Shown here one piece after another: positions 44,801 to 53,800 of a DNA stretch of 64,000 nt. A program made the translations under genes and the position numbers. The notes under the pieces were generated by a model that made no database searches, was not told where the DNA came from, and saw only the letters and a list, made by a program, of their open reading frames with translations. Positions within the stretch are counted from its first letter, which is position 1; every line of letters starts with the position of its first letter. The DNA lies in the NCBI RefSeq assembly GCF_001625015.1, contig NZ_LVWJ02000014.1:3534001-3598000 (forward strand). The letters run 5' to 3'. This DNA comes from Lewinella sp. 4G2. Lineage in GTDB: Bacteria > Bacteroidota > Bacteroidia > Chitinophagales > Saprospiraceae.

Positions 44801-46352
44801 GGCTCTGGAGGCTCAGAGCTGCCAGCGGAGTATCCGCTCCCATGGAACCAATTGGGTCCTTCTTACCCTTGATCATGGGTTCCAGCATGAAGTTCAGGTC
44901 CTCCTTAGTGTACCCAAAGAGTTGCAGGCGCTGGAACAAGGTCTTCTCCCCCATGCTGATGGCAGCTTTCCGGCGGAGGGGAAGGTCATCGATACTGATA
45001 CGATGCTCGTCCAACCACTCGCGGTAGGGCAAGCGCTTACAGATTGTTTCCTTTAATTCTTCATCTCCAATAATGCGGTGCTCCTGCAGGTCAGCAACGA
45101 GGATTCGGCCGGGTTGCAGGCGGCCTTTTTGCACTACCGTGCTTTGGTCCACCGGAAGGGCACCCGCTTCGGAGGCTACGATGAGGGTATTGTCGTCGGT
45201 CAGGCACCACCGGCTGGGGCGGAGGCCATTGCGGTCTAGCGTGGCTCCAACTAGGATGCCGTCAGTAAAGCAAATGGAAGCCGGGCCGTCCCAGGGTTCC
45301 ATCAGGCCCTTCGTGTATTCGTAGAAGGCGCGCTTGTAGTCGGGCATCAGCTCGTCGTGCTGCCAGGCTTCGGGCACCATCATCATGAGTGCGTGGGGAA
45401 TGCTGACGCCATTCAAGGTCAGGAACTCCAGTACGTTGTCGAAGTTGGCAGAGTCAGAGAGCCCCGTACCACAGACCGGGTAAATTTTATCGAGTTCGTC
45501 GGTAGTGAACTTCGAAGTTTCGCGGATCAGACTCTCCTTTGATTTCCACCAGTTCACGTTGCCCTGGATGGTATTGATCTCACCGTTGTGCGCGATCATC
45601 CGGAAGGGCTGAGCCAGCTTCCACTTCGGCACAGTGTTGGTTGAAAAGCGGCTGTGGACCAGTGCGATTGCCGACTTAAAGTCAATGTCTTGAAGATCAC
45701 TGAAGTACCCGGGCACTTGCCAGGTAGTCAGCTGCCCCTTGTAGACAATCGTTTTGTAGCTGAAACTAGCGATGTAGAAGAGGTCCCTGGTTTCTGGGTA
45801 AGTAAGGTGGATCTTGTGAGTGGCGTACTTCCGAAGTACAAACAGCCGGCGCTCTAAAGCGGCGGGCTCCATTTCCTCACGGGGTACTACGAAGACCTGT
45901 TCAAAACGGGGCTCTACCCCCCGGCTGGTCGGGCCTACCTCTTCGTGGTCGGTAGGCACCTTGCGGTAATGGAGGAGATCGAAACCCATTTCGTCCGCAT
46001 AGTCTTCGAACAAGTACTTACAGCGTTCCGCCAGTTGTTTTTCGTCCGGCATAAACATCATTCCTACACCGTACTTACTATGTTCGGGAAGTGCTTTGCC
46101 CTTTGCGCCAAGTTGCTTGGCAAAAAACTCGTGCGGTATTTGCGTAAGGATACCGGCACCGTCACCGGAATTGGGCTCACAGCCGCAGGCGCCACGGTGC
46201 TCCATGGCGATCAGCATCGTTAGTGCATCCGTCACGGTTTTGTGTTGCGCAACGCCATCAAGGTTGGCGATGAAGCCCGTACCACAGGCATCCGATTCAA
46301 GGTGGGGCGTATACAAGCCCTGAGGCTTTGGAGAGTTTTCTACGTAGCGCAT
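41805..46352 (-). CDS. gltB: Glutamate synthase large (alpha) subunit
   Basis: About 1515 residues, the usual GltB length. Makes two glutamates from 2-oxoglutarate and glutamine. Domains in order: class II glutamine amidotransferase with the catalytic Cys in ESDACGTGFIANLDG (a short propeptide must be removed to expose it), central domain, FMN-binding synthase domain with the [3Fe-4S] cysteines in CIMMRKCHVNTCPVGIATQ, and the C-terminal GXGXG beta-helix (GAMSGG-type repeats near GGVVVVLGSTGKNFGAGMSGG). The ATG at 46352 is preferred because an A-rich stretch precedes it. An ATG at 46409 would add 19 residues containing a hairpin (TTTGCC/GGCAAA). Confidence 0.96.
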   Translation of the reverse strand: MRYVENSPKPQGLYTPHLESDACGTGFIANLDGVAQHKTVTDALTMLIAMEHRGACGCEPNSGDGAGILTQIPHEFFAKQLGAKGKALPEHSKYGVGMMFMPDEKQLAERCKYLFEDYADEMGFDLLHYRKVPTDHEEVGPTSRGVEPRFEQVFVVPREEMEPAALERRLFVLRKYATHKIHLTYPETRDLFYIASFSYKTIVYKGQLTTWQVPGYFSDLQDIDFKSAIALVHSRFSTNTVPKWKLAQPFRMIAHNGEINTIQGNVNWWKSKESLIRETSKFTTDELDKIYPVCGTGLSDSANFDNVLEFLTLNGVSIPHALMMMVPEAWQHDELMPDYKRAFYEYTKGLMEPWDGPASICFTDGILVGATLDRNGLRPSRWCLTDDNTLIVASEAGALPVDQSTVVQKGRLQPGRILVADLQEHRIIGDEELKETICKRLPYREWLDEHRISIDDLPLRRKAAISMGEKTLFQRLQLFGYTKEDLNFMLEPMIKGKKDPIGSMGADTPLAALSLQSQHIANYFKQLFAQVTNPPIDPIRERSVMSLYAMLGETGNITEVTPANAKNIHLDSPVLTNDKMAALKELHHPDFRSGVIDIVFKTDGLAGRLHASLEHIKAQAESLVRTGHNILIISDRAADSNNAPVPSLLATGAIHHHLVELGLRAKTSLVIEAGDVRETHHFATLIGYGASAVNPYVTYAALSDLHTNGVFDEEGLERKEVLTIYRKAIGKGLLKIMSKIGISTLQSYQGAQIFEAVGLNHKVVNECFRGSISRIEGVGYDGLAKEVLVRHELAYPPKPIANPRLEVGGVYQWKRRGEAHTFNPKSIHYLQIAARKNDAEAYEKYKDTINDQTQKALTLRGLLAFRKGSPIPIEEVEPAEEIMQRFATGAMSFGSISWEAHTTLAIAMNRIGAKSNSGEGGEDPIRFQVDEQGRNMRSAIKQVASGRFGVTSHYLTNADEIQIKMAQGAKPGEGGQLPGHKVDDWIGRVRNSTPGVGLISPPPHHDIYSIEDLAQLIYDLKNANRKARINVKLVSKAGVGIIASGVAKAKADAILIAGHDGGTGASPLSSIRHAGLPWELGLSETHQTLVRNKLRDRIVLQTDGQIRTGRDLVIATLLGAEEYGVATAALVVEGCIMMRKCHVNTCPVGIATQNPELRKRFTGDPDHVINFFRFLAEDMRSIMAELGYRTVNEMVGKVEHLKVNPEAEHWKYRALDLSPILYKEIADETVGLYNKVVQDHELGSVIDRQLIAKAKPALEEIQPVNEEFAIVNTDRAVGTMLSNEISRRFHGEGLPDGTIKYRFRGSAGQSFGAFGAKGLEFLLEGESNDYFGKGLSGGRLIVVPDRKSKFDPHENIIIGNVAFYGATSGEAYIKGQAGERFAVRNSGVKTVVEGIGDHGCEYMTGGVVVVLGSTGKNFGAGMSGGMAYILDEDGTFKDRLNDDMADIERLNAFDEQLLKQMVTNHKVYTSSKAAADLLKDWNGALSRFIKVMPRDYKRVLAEKKMEPQVELSIPS

Positions 46353-46697
46353 TATGTCGGTTTGTTGGTGCTCATTTGCCAAAGGGCAAAGAGGCATCAG
46401 TGAAGACAATTTTTATTGCTGGCGTACTTGGTAAGAGGGGCTAAATCGTGGTGGGCCCGGTAGTTTACTAGGGCTGCACAAGATAAGAAGTAAAGGGGTC
46501 TGAACACAAGAATGCTTTCGCAAGTACCCGTCATTTTCCGATTGCTAAAATCTTTCCACCCCAATGACGAGCTAGCGCCGGGTACTTTATTTGGCTCAAA
46601 GTCAAGTCGCCTTACAATTTCTCACGGAAAATGCAACTCTGCCAAATGAATGGCTTTTACGCCATAACATATTGTAGAAATCCTGGCTATGTGTTGT

Positions 46698-46763
46698 GCT
46701 GGCTATTACCGGCGCTGCCTCTCACCTATGTCTTAGAGCATAGGCGCTGACGTAGAAGCCAGC
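46698..46763. repeat. Two degenerate dispersed repeat copies inside a large hairpin
   Basis: GCTGGCT/AGCCAGC (46698-46704 and 46757-46763) and inner CCTATG/CATAGG pair across the segment. Two partial cores (GGCGCTGCCT at 46711 and GGCGCTGACG at 46743) lie within it. The right half resembles copy A through the AAAGGGGC and AGCAAA tail. The 550-bp gap 46410-46961 around it holds no gene I can support. Confidence 0.55.
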
Positions 46764-46800
46764 AAAGGGGCGAGCAAACCTTCCTCTTAGCACACCATGT

Positions 46801-46831
46801 TCCGAACCCTTGAGAGAATAATTACCTTTGC
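46801..46831 (+). promoter_or_regulatory. Candidate promoter for the phosphatase gene
   Basis: TACCTTTG (46824-46831) is a good -7 element, with TTCC (46801-46804) 19 nt upstream in place of TTTG. It gives a leader of about 120 nt to the proposed start. Confidence 0.45.
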
Positions 46832-46961
46832 GCTAACAAACCCTTAACGACTGCTTCAGGTTTGTGACTATGCGCGTTGCGTCCGTCAGAACACTGGTCA
46901 ATTGTCCGCGCGCTCTGATTATTGGCTGCGATACTGCAGCAACCTGCTTAACTCGATCATC

Positions 46962-48053
46962 TTGCTCCGTTTCTTCCCACTCGTTCTGGCCTTTTGCTTA
47001 GTGCCTTTCCTGGCGTCCGCACAACTCGACGAAATCGACGGGCCTTACGTGATGTTCAAGAGAAACGAAACCATTGCACAGTGGGCTTACCCCGAAGATG
47101 ACCGGGCCGACGAGCTTTCTCTGACGGGTGCCGATACTGCTAGCCTGCCTTCATTTCCCGGATTTCACCCCGAAACCTTTGACCCTCAGCGCGAATTTAA
47201 CCGCCAGCTTCAGTTTACTTTCAGCGGCGTTACCCGAGTTGCAGCCCTGAGCGATATTCACGGCCAGTACGCCGTGGCCCGCAAACTACTGATCGCAAAC
47301 GGTATTATCGATGAGGAAGAAAACTGGACTTTTGGCGATGGGCACCTCGTGATCGTGGGCGATGTCTTTGATCGTGGAGACCAGGTGAATGCTACGCTGT
47401 GGCTGATCTACCACTTGCAGCAACAGGCGCCGGAGTTTGGTGGCCGGGTGCACTTCTTGCTGGGCAACCACGAAACCATGGTCATTGAGGGCGACGTGCG
47501 GTACGTACATAAGCGGTACCTCAATACCATCGATTTGCTCAAAAATCCCTACGAGAAGTTATACGGCAACGACTCCTTTCTTGGCCGCTGGCTTCGCACC
47601 CTGCCCCTTACCGTAAAGATCAACGATGTTGTTTATGTCCACGGTGGTTTTAGCAAAGAAGTAGTCTACCAGATTGGCGGATTAGAGAAGATCAACAACA
47701 CCTACCATAAGCATCTGCTTACTCCCCGCGCAGAAATTGTGTCCATGAATAGTGGTCGCCTGGACTTGCTACACGGACGGCAGGGGCCATTGTGGTACCG
47801 CGGCTACTTTCTGGACCGCGACTTTGATCAGAACGACATTGCCCGCATCCTCAGAAAATTGGATGCAGAACATTTAGTGGTAGGGCACACCTCTTTTAGC
47901 GCCATCAAACGCTATTTTGGTGACCGCGTATTCGCCGTTGATAGCAGCATCAAATTTGGCTCCGTTGGGGAATTACTCCTCATCGAAGATGGCGTCTTCA
48001 AGCGCGGTACGCTGACCGGAGAACGGTTAGAGATTGAGATAATGAAGAAGTAA
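46962..48053 (+). CDS. Exported PPP-type (Shewanella-like) metallophosphatase
   Basis: About 363 residues. Metal-site motifs of the calcineurin-like PPP family: ALSDIHGQYAVAR, IVGDVFDRGDQ, FLLGNHETM, VYVHGGF and VVGHTSF, plus an Arg-rich loop (FLGRWLRTLP). This is the bacterial group related to Shewanella-like protein phosphatases, dephosphorylating Ser/Thr/Tyr or small molecules; substrate unknown. No ATG is available. The TTG at 46962 gives an ideal signal peptide (MLRFFPLVLAFCLVPFLASA), while a TTG at 46902 would add 20 residues. The signal peptide places it in the periplasm. Confidence 0.88.
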   Translation: MLRFFPLVLAFCLVPFLASAQLDEIDGPYVMFKRNETIAQWAYPEDDRADELSLTGADTASLPSFPGFHPETFDPQREFNRQLQFTFSGVTRVAALSDIHGQYAVARKLLIANGIIDEEENWTFGDGHLVIVGDVFDRGDQVNATLWLIYHLQQQAPEFGGRVHFLLGNHETMVIEGDVRYVHKRYLNTIDLLKNPYEKLYGNDSFLGRWLRTLPLTVKINDVVYVHGGFSKEVVYQIGGLEKINNTYHKHLLTPRAEIVSMNSGRLDLLHGRQGPLWYRGYFLDRDFDQNDIARILRKLDAEHLVVGHTSFSAIKRYFGDRVFAVDSSIKFGSVGELLLIEDGVFKRGTLTGERLEIEIMKK

Positions 48054-48147
48054 CGAAGCCAAGTACTGATCTCGTTAGAGGTGCTTACCTTTCTATTCAG
48101 TTGCTATCGCTCCCTACGAGGTCATTCCTAATTCTTGCCTATTTCTC

Positions 48148-48165
48148 GGCACCAGCGGCAGCGCC
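48148..48165 (-). repeat. Dispersed repeat copy H (intergenic)
   Basis: The minus strand reads GGCGCTGCCGCTGGTGCC followed by GAGAAATAGG. It differs from the C2 copy in 3 of 27 positions by hand count. It lies between the phosphatase and arginine decarboxylase genes. Confidence 0.65.
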
Positions 48166-48224
48166 AGTATACAAGCATTGGATACGCTAGCTTAACTTCG
48201 CCGCAGCTCAAAAATTAACCGCCG

Positions 48225-49625
48225 GTGGCCAACAAATACTTTGATCTGATTGACCAAACCTTCTACTTCCCACAGGAAGGGTTTGACCTCGATAAAGGCT
48301 ATTTGACGTTCAATAATATCCCGTTGATTCACTTGATCAACAAATACGGGACGCCCCTGAAATTGACCTATCTGCCAAGTATCGGGCGCAAGATCAAGCA
48401 AGCGAGAAATTTGTTCCGTCGCGCGATGCGCAGCCAGGGATATACCGGCAACTACCACTACTGTTATTGCACCAAAAGCTCTCACTTTGCCCACGTAGTG
48501 GAAGAGGCCCTAAAGTTTGGCGCTCAACTCGAATTGAGCTCCGCCTACGACGTGGAGCTCGTGCGTAAGTTGTACGAAAACGGGAAGATTGACAAAACGC
48601 TAAAGATCGTTTGTAACGGCTTCAAACCCGTCAACTACCTCAGCGCCATCGTAGGGTTGATGAACGATGGCTTTAGTAATGTCATTGCCGTCGTGGACAA
48701 TGCACATGAACTTGACTATTACGAGCAGCACGTGCAGGGTGTTGCAAAAATTGGGATTAGGGTCGCCACGGAAGAGGAACCCAACTTTGAATTCTACACT
48801 AGCCGCCTAGGGTTGCGTGGTGCCGACGTGATCCCACTATTCGAAAATCGGATCAAGGGCAACCCCAAGTTGGAACTAACGATGCTCCATTTCTTCGTGG
48901 ATACCGGTATTAAGGACAGCCTGTACTACTGGGGAGAGCTCAAAAAGGCAGTACGGCTGTACGGTGAACTCAAACAACATAGCCCCAGCCTTACGGGACT
49001 GAATATTGGTGGAGGTATGCCCATTCGCAATAGCCTCGGTTTTGAGTTCGACTACAAGTATATGGTCCGGGAGATCGTAGCGAATATCCTGGAAGCCTGC
49101 GAGGAAATGGACGTGACTGAACCCGATATCTACACAGAATTCGGGAAGTACACCGTAGGCGAAAGCGGTGCAACCATTTTCTCAGTGCTGGAGCAGAAAC
49201 AGCAGAACGACAGTGAGATGTGGTACATGATCGACAATTCGCTGATGACGACTTTGCCCGATGCGTGGGGTATAAATGAACGGTTCATCCTGCTTCCCGT
49301 GAACAAGTGGGACCATGATTACCGCCGGGTAAATATTGGTGGCCTGAGCTGCGACAACTCGGATTACTACAATAGCGAGATCCACGAAAGTCAGGTCTAC
49401 CTACCGGTGAATAAAGCCGATGACGTGGAACCGCTCTACCTCGGTTTTTTCCACACCGGTGCTTATCAGGATAGCATCTCTGGCTACGGCGGCATCAAAC
49501 ATTGTATGATACCAAGCCCGCAGCACATCCTCATTGACTTAGACGAGCAGGGTAACTTGACCGATCGTCTACTCTACCCCACTCAGACGGCGGAGAGCAT
49601 GCTCGCCATCCTAGGGTACCAGTAG
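48225..49625 (+). CDS. speA: Arginine decarboxylase, PLP-dependent (fold III, alanine-racemase-like)
   Basis: A 466-residue enzyme making agmatine for polyamine synthesis (EC 4.1.1.19). The PLP lysine is in HYCYCTKSSHF (about K84), the phosphate-binding loop in GLNIGGGMPI, and the catalytic Cys/Asp in GLSCDNSDYYN. It is shorter than E. coli SpeA and matches the compact Bacteroidota form. Decarboxylation of ornithine or diaminopimelate cannot be excluded by eye. The start is a GTG at 48225. Confidence 0.85.
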   Translation: MANKYFDLIDQTFYFPQEGFDLDKGYLTFNNIPLIHLINKYGTPLKLTYLPSIGRKIKQARNLFRRAMRSQGYTGNYHYCYCTKSSHFAHVVEEALKFGAQLELSSAYDVELVRKLYENGKIDKTLKIVCNGFKPVNYLSAIVGLMNDGFSNVIAVVDNAHELDYYEQHVQGVAKIGIRVATEEEPNFEFYTSRLGLRGADVIPLFENRIKGNPKLELTMLHFFVDTGIKDSLYYWGELKKAVRLYGELKQHSPSLTGLNIGGGMPIRNSLGFEFDYKYMVREIVANILEACEEMDVTEPDIYTEFGKYTVGESGATIFSVLEQKQQNDSEMWYMIDNSLMTTLPDAWGINERFILLPVNKWDHDYRRVNIGGLSCDNSDYYNSEIHESQVYLPVNKADDVEPLYLGFFHTGAYQDSISGYGGIKHCMIPSPQHILIDLDEQGNLTDRLLYPTQTAESMLAILGYQ

Positions 49626-49653
49626 CTAACTTGGCGGGGTAAAATCATCACTT

Positions 49654-50406
49654 ATGGTCTTAGCCGTCATTCCCGCCCGCTGGGCCAGTACTCGTTTCCC
49701 CGGAAAACCCCTTGCGCAAATTGGCGACAAAGCCATGGTTGATCACGTATATGACCGGGTAAGTGCCAATAGAAAGGTAGACGTCACGGTTGTTGCTACC
49801 GACGACCAGCGCATTTACGACCACGTAGCGAGCCGCGGCGGTACGGTCATGATGACTAAAGCCAACCACAAAACCGGAACGGACAGAGTTGCCGAAGTTG
49901 CCCTCGCCTATCCCGCAGCGACAGTTGTAATCAACGTGCAGGGAGACGAACCCTTCGTGGCACAAGAGCAGATCGACAAGATCGTGGAAGCCTTCGAAGA
50001 GCAGTCAGTGGACATCGCTACGCTGGCTCACCCCATAGACGACGAGGCCTCTCTGTTGTCGCCCAATGTAGTTAAGGTCGTCCGCACGCGGAGTGGAAAA
50101 GCACTCTACTTCAGCCGCCACGCTATACCCTTCTTGCGGGACCAACCGGTCGGCCGCTGGTTAAGGCAGTGCAGACACCTTCAGCATATTGGTATCTATG
50201 CGTTCCGGGCTGAAGCATTGCGTACTGCCACAATGCTATCGATTGGATTTTTGGAGCAAGACGAGTCACTTGAGCAGTTGCGTTGGCTGGAAAATGACCT
50301 TGTAATCCACGTCGGCGTGACGGACCAGAAGAGTTTCGGTGTGGATGTACCTAATGATTTGGAACGTGCAAACGCTACCTGGCGGGCTCTTAGTCATAAA
50401 CAATGA
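49654..50406 (+). CDS. kdsB: 3-deoxy-manno-octulosonate cytidylyltransferase
   Basis: Couples Kdo to CMP for lipopolysaccharide synthesis (EC 2.7.7.38). A 250-residue protein with the N-terminal PARWASTRFPGKPL, ATDDQRIYDHV, TGTDRVAEV, NVQGDEPFV and C-terminal HIGIYAFRAEAL and LEQLRWLEN motifs of KdsB. It follows the decarboxylase gene by 28 bp, so they may be co-transcribed. KdsC, acting two steps earlier, is encoded at 33561. Confidence 0.96.
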   Translation: MVLAVIPARWASTRFPGKPLAQIGDKAMVDHVYDRVSANRKVDVTVVATDDQRIYDHVASRGGTVMMTKANHKTGTDRVAEVALAYPAATVVINVQGDEPFVAQEQIDKIVEAFEEQSVDIATLAHPIDDEASLLSPNVVKVVRTRSGKALYFSRHAIPFLRDQPVGRWLRQCRHLQHIGIYAFRAEALRTATMLSIGFLEQDESLEQLRWLENDLVIHVGVTDQKSFGVDVPNDLERANATWRALSHKQ

Positions 50407-50769
50407 CATTCCTGAATTCGCTAATCTTATTTTCAGAATTTTTAACACGATCAGTCCGGAAGTACGCTTGATTGATTCCTTCAATCAGTCCCGCCGCCTA
50501 CAAAATTTTGCCCTCGCTTGGATAATTGCCGCAAATAGGTCACATTTGGTGTGTATAACCTGCGCAAAAATCACCTACGGATTTTCATTGTTTTGCGCGC
50601 TGTTTGAGGTCTGATCATGCAACTAACACTTACCACTATCCACGGGGCCGTGTCTCCGGCGTCACCGACCAATCAGGCTAACTGGAATTGGGCCGTCAGT
50701 GTACTGCCTATTTTGGTTGTACCCCAATTGTCATCCTACATCCCGAGCTAAAGCACAATTAAAGAACCT

Positions 50770-50793
50770 GGAGACTGACGTGGTCTCCTTTTT
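50770..50793 (+). terminator. Terminator-like hairpin in the leader before the second SusC gene
   Basis: GGAGAC (50770-50775) and GTCTCC (50783-50788) with a 7-nt loop are followed by TTTTT, only 34 bp before the SusC ATG. It may end transcription from kdsB or act as an attenuator. The 420-bp gap 50407-50826 holds no gene I can support. Confidence 0.7.
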
Positions 50794-50826
50794 ACATTCA
50801 CTATTTTTTCATACAAAACTTGATTT

Positions 50827-53800
50827 ATGAAAGAGATTTTACAAGCTCACGACGGGCGACGCTGGCGGGCCTTACCGCGGCTGCTTGGCGTAGCGGTCAT
50901 GCTTTTGCTTTCGACCGGTTGGGCCATTGGCCAGACCGTGTCTGGTACCATTTTAGATGATACAGGTTTTGGTCTCGTAGGCGCCACGGTTCTCGTGGAC
51001 GGTACGACGACCGGTACGGTTGCCGACCTTGATGGCAACTTCACGATCAAAGCATCCCCGGAAGATGTACTGATCATCAGTTTCACTGGTTATGCGACCC
51101 AACGGATCACCGTTGGCAACCGTAGCCAGATTGACGTTACCCTTGCTCCCGACGTTGCCGTTCTGGACCAGGTCGTTGTAACGGGTTACACCCAGCAGCG
51201 GAAAGGTGACATCACCGGTGCCGTTGCGGTTATTGATTCCGAAGAGCTGACCGCAGTTGCGGCGACTTCGGTTAACCAGCAACTCGAAGGACGGGCGACT
51301 GGTGTAAACACTTCCACTTCCGGTGCTGCCGGATCGGGTACGAACATTCGTATTCGTGGTGTTTCCTCCTTTACGTCAAATGACCCGCTAATTATCGTTG
51401 ATGGAGTTCCCCAGTTAAACAACTTCCTCAATAATATCAACCCGAATGACATTGAGTCCGTGCAGATCCTGAAAGATGCCTCCGCGGCTTCGATCTACGG
51501 TACGCGTGCCCTTAATGGTGTAGTGATCATCACGACCAAACTAGGTAAGTCCGGCCGCCCCAAGGTGACCTACGATGCCTACTACGGTGTGCAGGACCAC
51601 GAACGCGGTTGGGATGACATCCTCATTCAGAACCCTGAGGATTACGCTGAGATCTTCGTACGTAGTTACACTGACCAGGGCCTCCTCCCCGGTGTTGGTA
51701 CCATCTACGGCGACAACGGTAATACTGACCTGACCAGCGATTACATTTTTGCTTGTGACCAGTGTTTCACGAACGGTGAGGTGGACGAGTCGCTCTACAG
51801 CTACCCCAACAACCTGATCATGCGGGCCAACCGCGAAGGCACCAACTGGTGGGAAGAAACGATGGAGACTGCTCCAATTACTGACCACACCCTCGCCATC
51901 AGTGGTGGTAACGATGCGGGTTCCTACCGTATCTCCGCGAACTACATGGACCAGCAGGGTACGATGCGGAACACTTACTTCCAACGGATGAGCTTACGCG
52001 CTAACTCTCGGTGGAAAGTTGGCCGCCTGACGATTGGCGAAAACCTTAACATCAGCCGCGTTACTTCGGTAGGCGTCCCCGGTGGTAACCAGGGTGAGCA
52101 GGGTACGCTGATGCAGATTGTTAAGGCACAGCCCATTATTCCAGTATATGACATCTCTGGTGTCAACTTCGCCTCCGGTAAGACTACTGGCCTCTCCAAC
52201 GGTACCAACCCCGTTGCCCGTACGGAGTACAATAAGGACGATGTTGGTGAATTCGACAACGTTACCGGTAGCCTCTTCGCACAGTTTGAGGTGATCGACG
52301 GTCTGAGTTTGAAGTCTCAAGTAGGCCTCAACTACGGTGTAGGTGGTGCCCTTAACTGGGGCAACCCGACCTTTGAAAACTCCGAGCCAACTACGCAGAA
52401 CAGCTTCTCTGAGTACCTCAACCGGAGCTACAGCTGGGTTTGGACGAACACCGTGAATTACCAGAAGAATTTCGGTGAGCGCCACAACGTAGGTGTAATC
52501 GCCGGTTACGAAGCACTGCGTGATCGCTTCCGTGGTATCAACGGTAGCTTCGCTCAATTCTTCCTCAGCGACCTTTCTACTCGTTACCTCAGCGCATCTC
52601 TTGCTAACCCGGAAACGCGTAACGTGAGTAGTAGCGGTAGCGAATCTACCTTGCTCTCTCAGTTTGCTCGGGTGGACTACACTTTCGATAACAAGTGGTT
52701 GCTAAGTGCTACGGTACGCCGTGACGGTTCCAGCCGCTTTGGTGATGAAAAGTTTGCCATCTTCCCCGCAGCCAGTATCGGCTACCGGATCTCCGAAGAA
52801 GCTTTCATGCAGGATGTAAGCTGGTTGACCGACCTGAAACTTCGCGCTGGCTACGGTGTCGTTGGTAACCAGGATTTCGGCAACTACAACTTTGTAAACC
52901 GCTTCGGTGGTGGAACGGGTAGCACGTTCTACGCAATTGGCGGCGGCAACTCACTCGCTACGGGTTACACGGCCACGAGCCTTGGTAACGCGCAAACCGG
53001 ATGGGAAGAAAAGGCCACCCTCAACGGTGGTTTCGACGCTACTATTCTGGACGGAAAAGTTACCGTTGTGCTTGACCTTTACCAGTCAAAGGTCAACGAT
53101 CTACTCTTCAACCCGACCAACCCAACCACTCAGGGTAACATCGCACCTGCGTTCGTGAACATTGGTGAAATGGAAAACCGTGGATTTGATCTGGCCTTGG
53201 GCTGGAGACCTCAGATTCAGGATGTTAAATTCAACATCAGCGCCAACATCAGCCAGTACAATAATGAGATCATCGCTATTGACGGCGTTCGTGAAGAATT
53301 CTTCGGCCGTGGTGGTCAGGAGATTCGTATCGGTAACATCCAGATTAACCGCGTAGGTGAGTCAATTGCTTCCTTCTACGGTCTTCAGACGGACGGTATC
53401 TTCCAGAACCAGGCTGAAGTGGACGCTGCTGCCGCTCTGGATGGTGACCCAACCACTGCTTTCCAGGAGCAAGCCCGTGTAGGTGCCTTCCGCTTCAAGG
53501 ATGTTGACGGTTTTGACCCTGAGACTGGTATGCGTACCGGACAGCCTGACGGTGTCATCAACGATGCTGACCTTTCCATCATCGGTAACCCTCACCCCGA
53601 TCTGACTGCCGGTTTGAATATTGGTGTTGACTACAAGAACTTCGATTTCACGATGTTCTTCTTCGGTAGCTTCGGTAACGACATCTTCAACGCGACCAAG
53701 CAATTCACCATCTTCCGTCAGTTCGATACGAACGCCAGTACGGAACTGTTGACCAACTCCTGGAGCCCCGAGACGCCTAACAACACTTTGCCCGCGCTGA

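Noticed and set aside
50339-50614. A 91-codon plus frame overlapping the end of kdsB
   Set aside because: Most of it is out of frame inside or after kdsB, with no family likeness.
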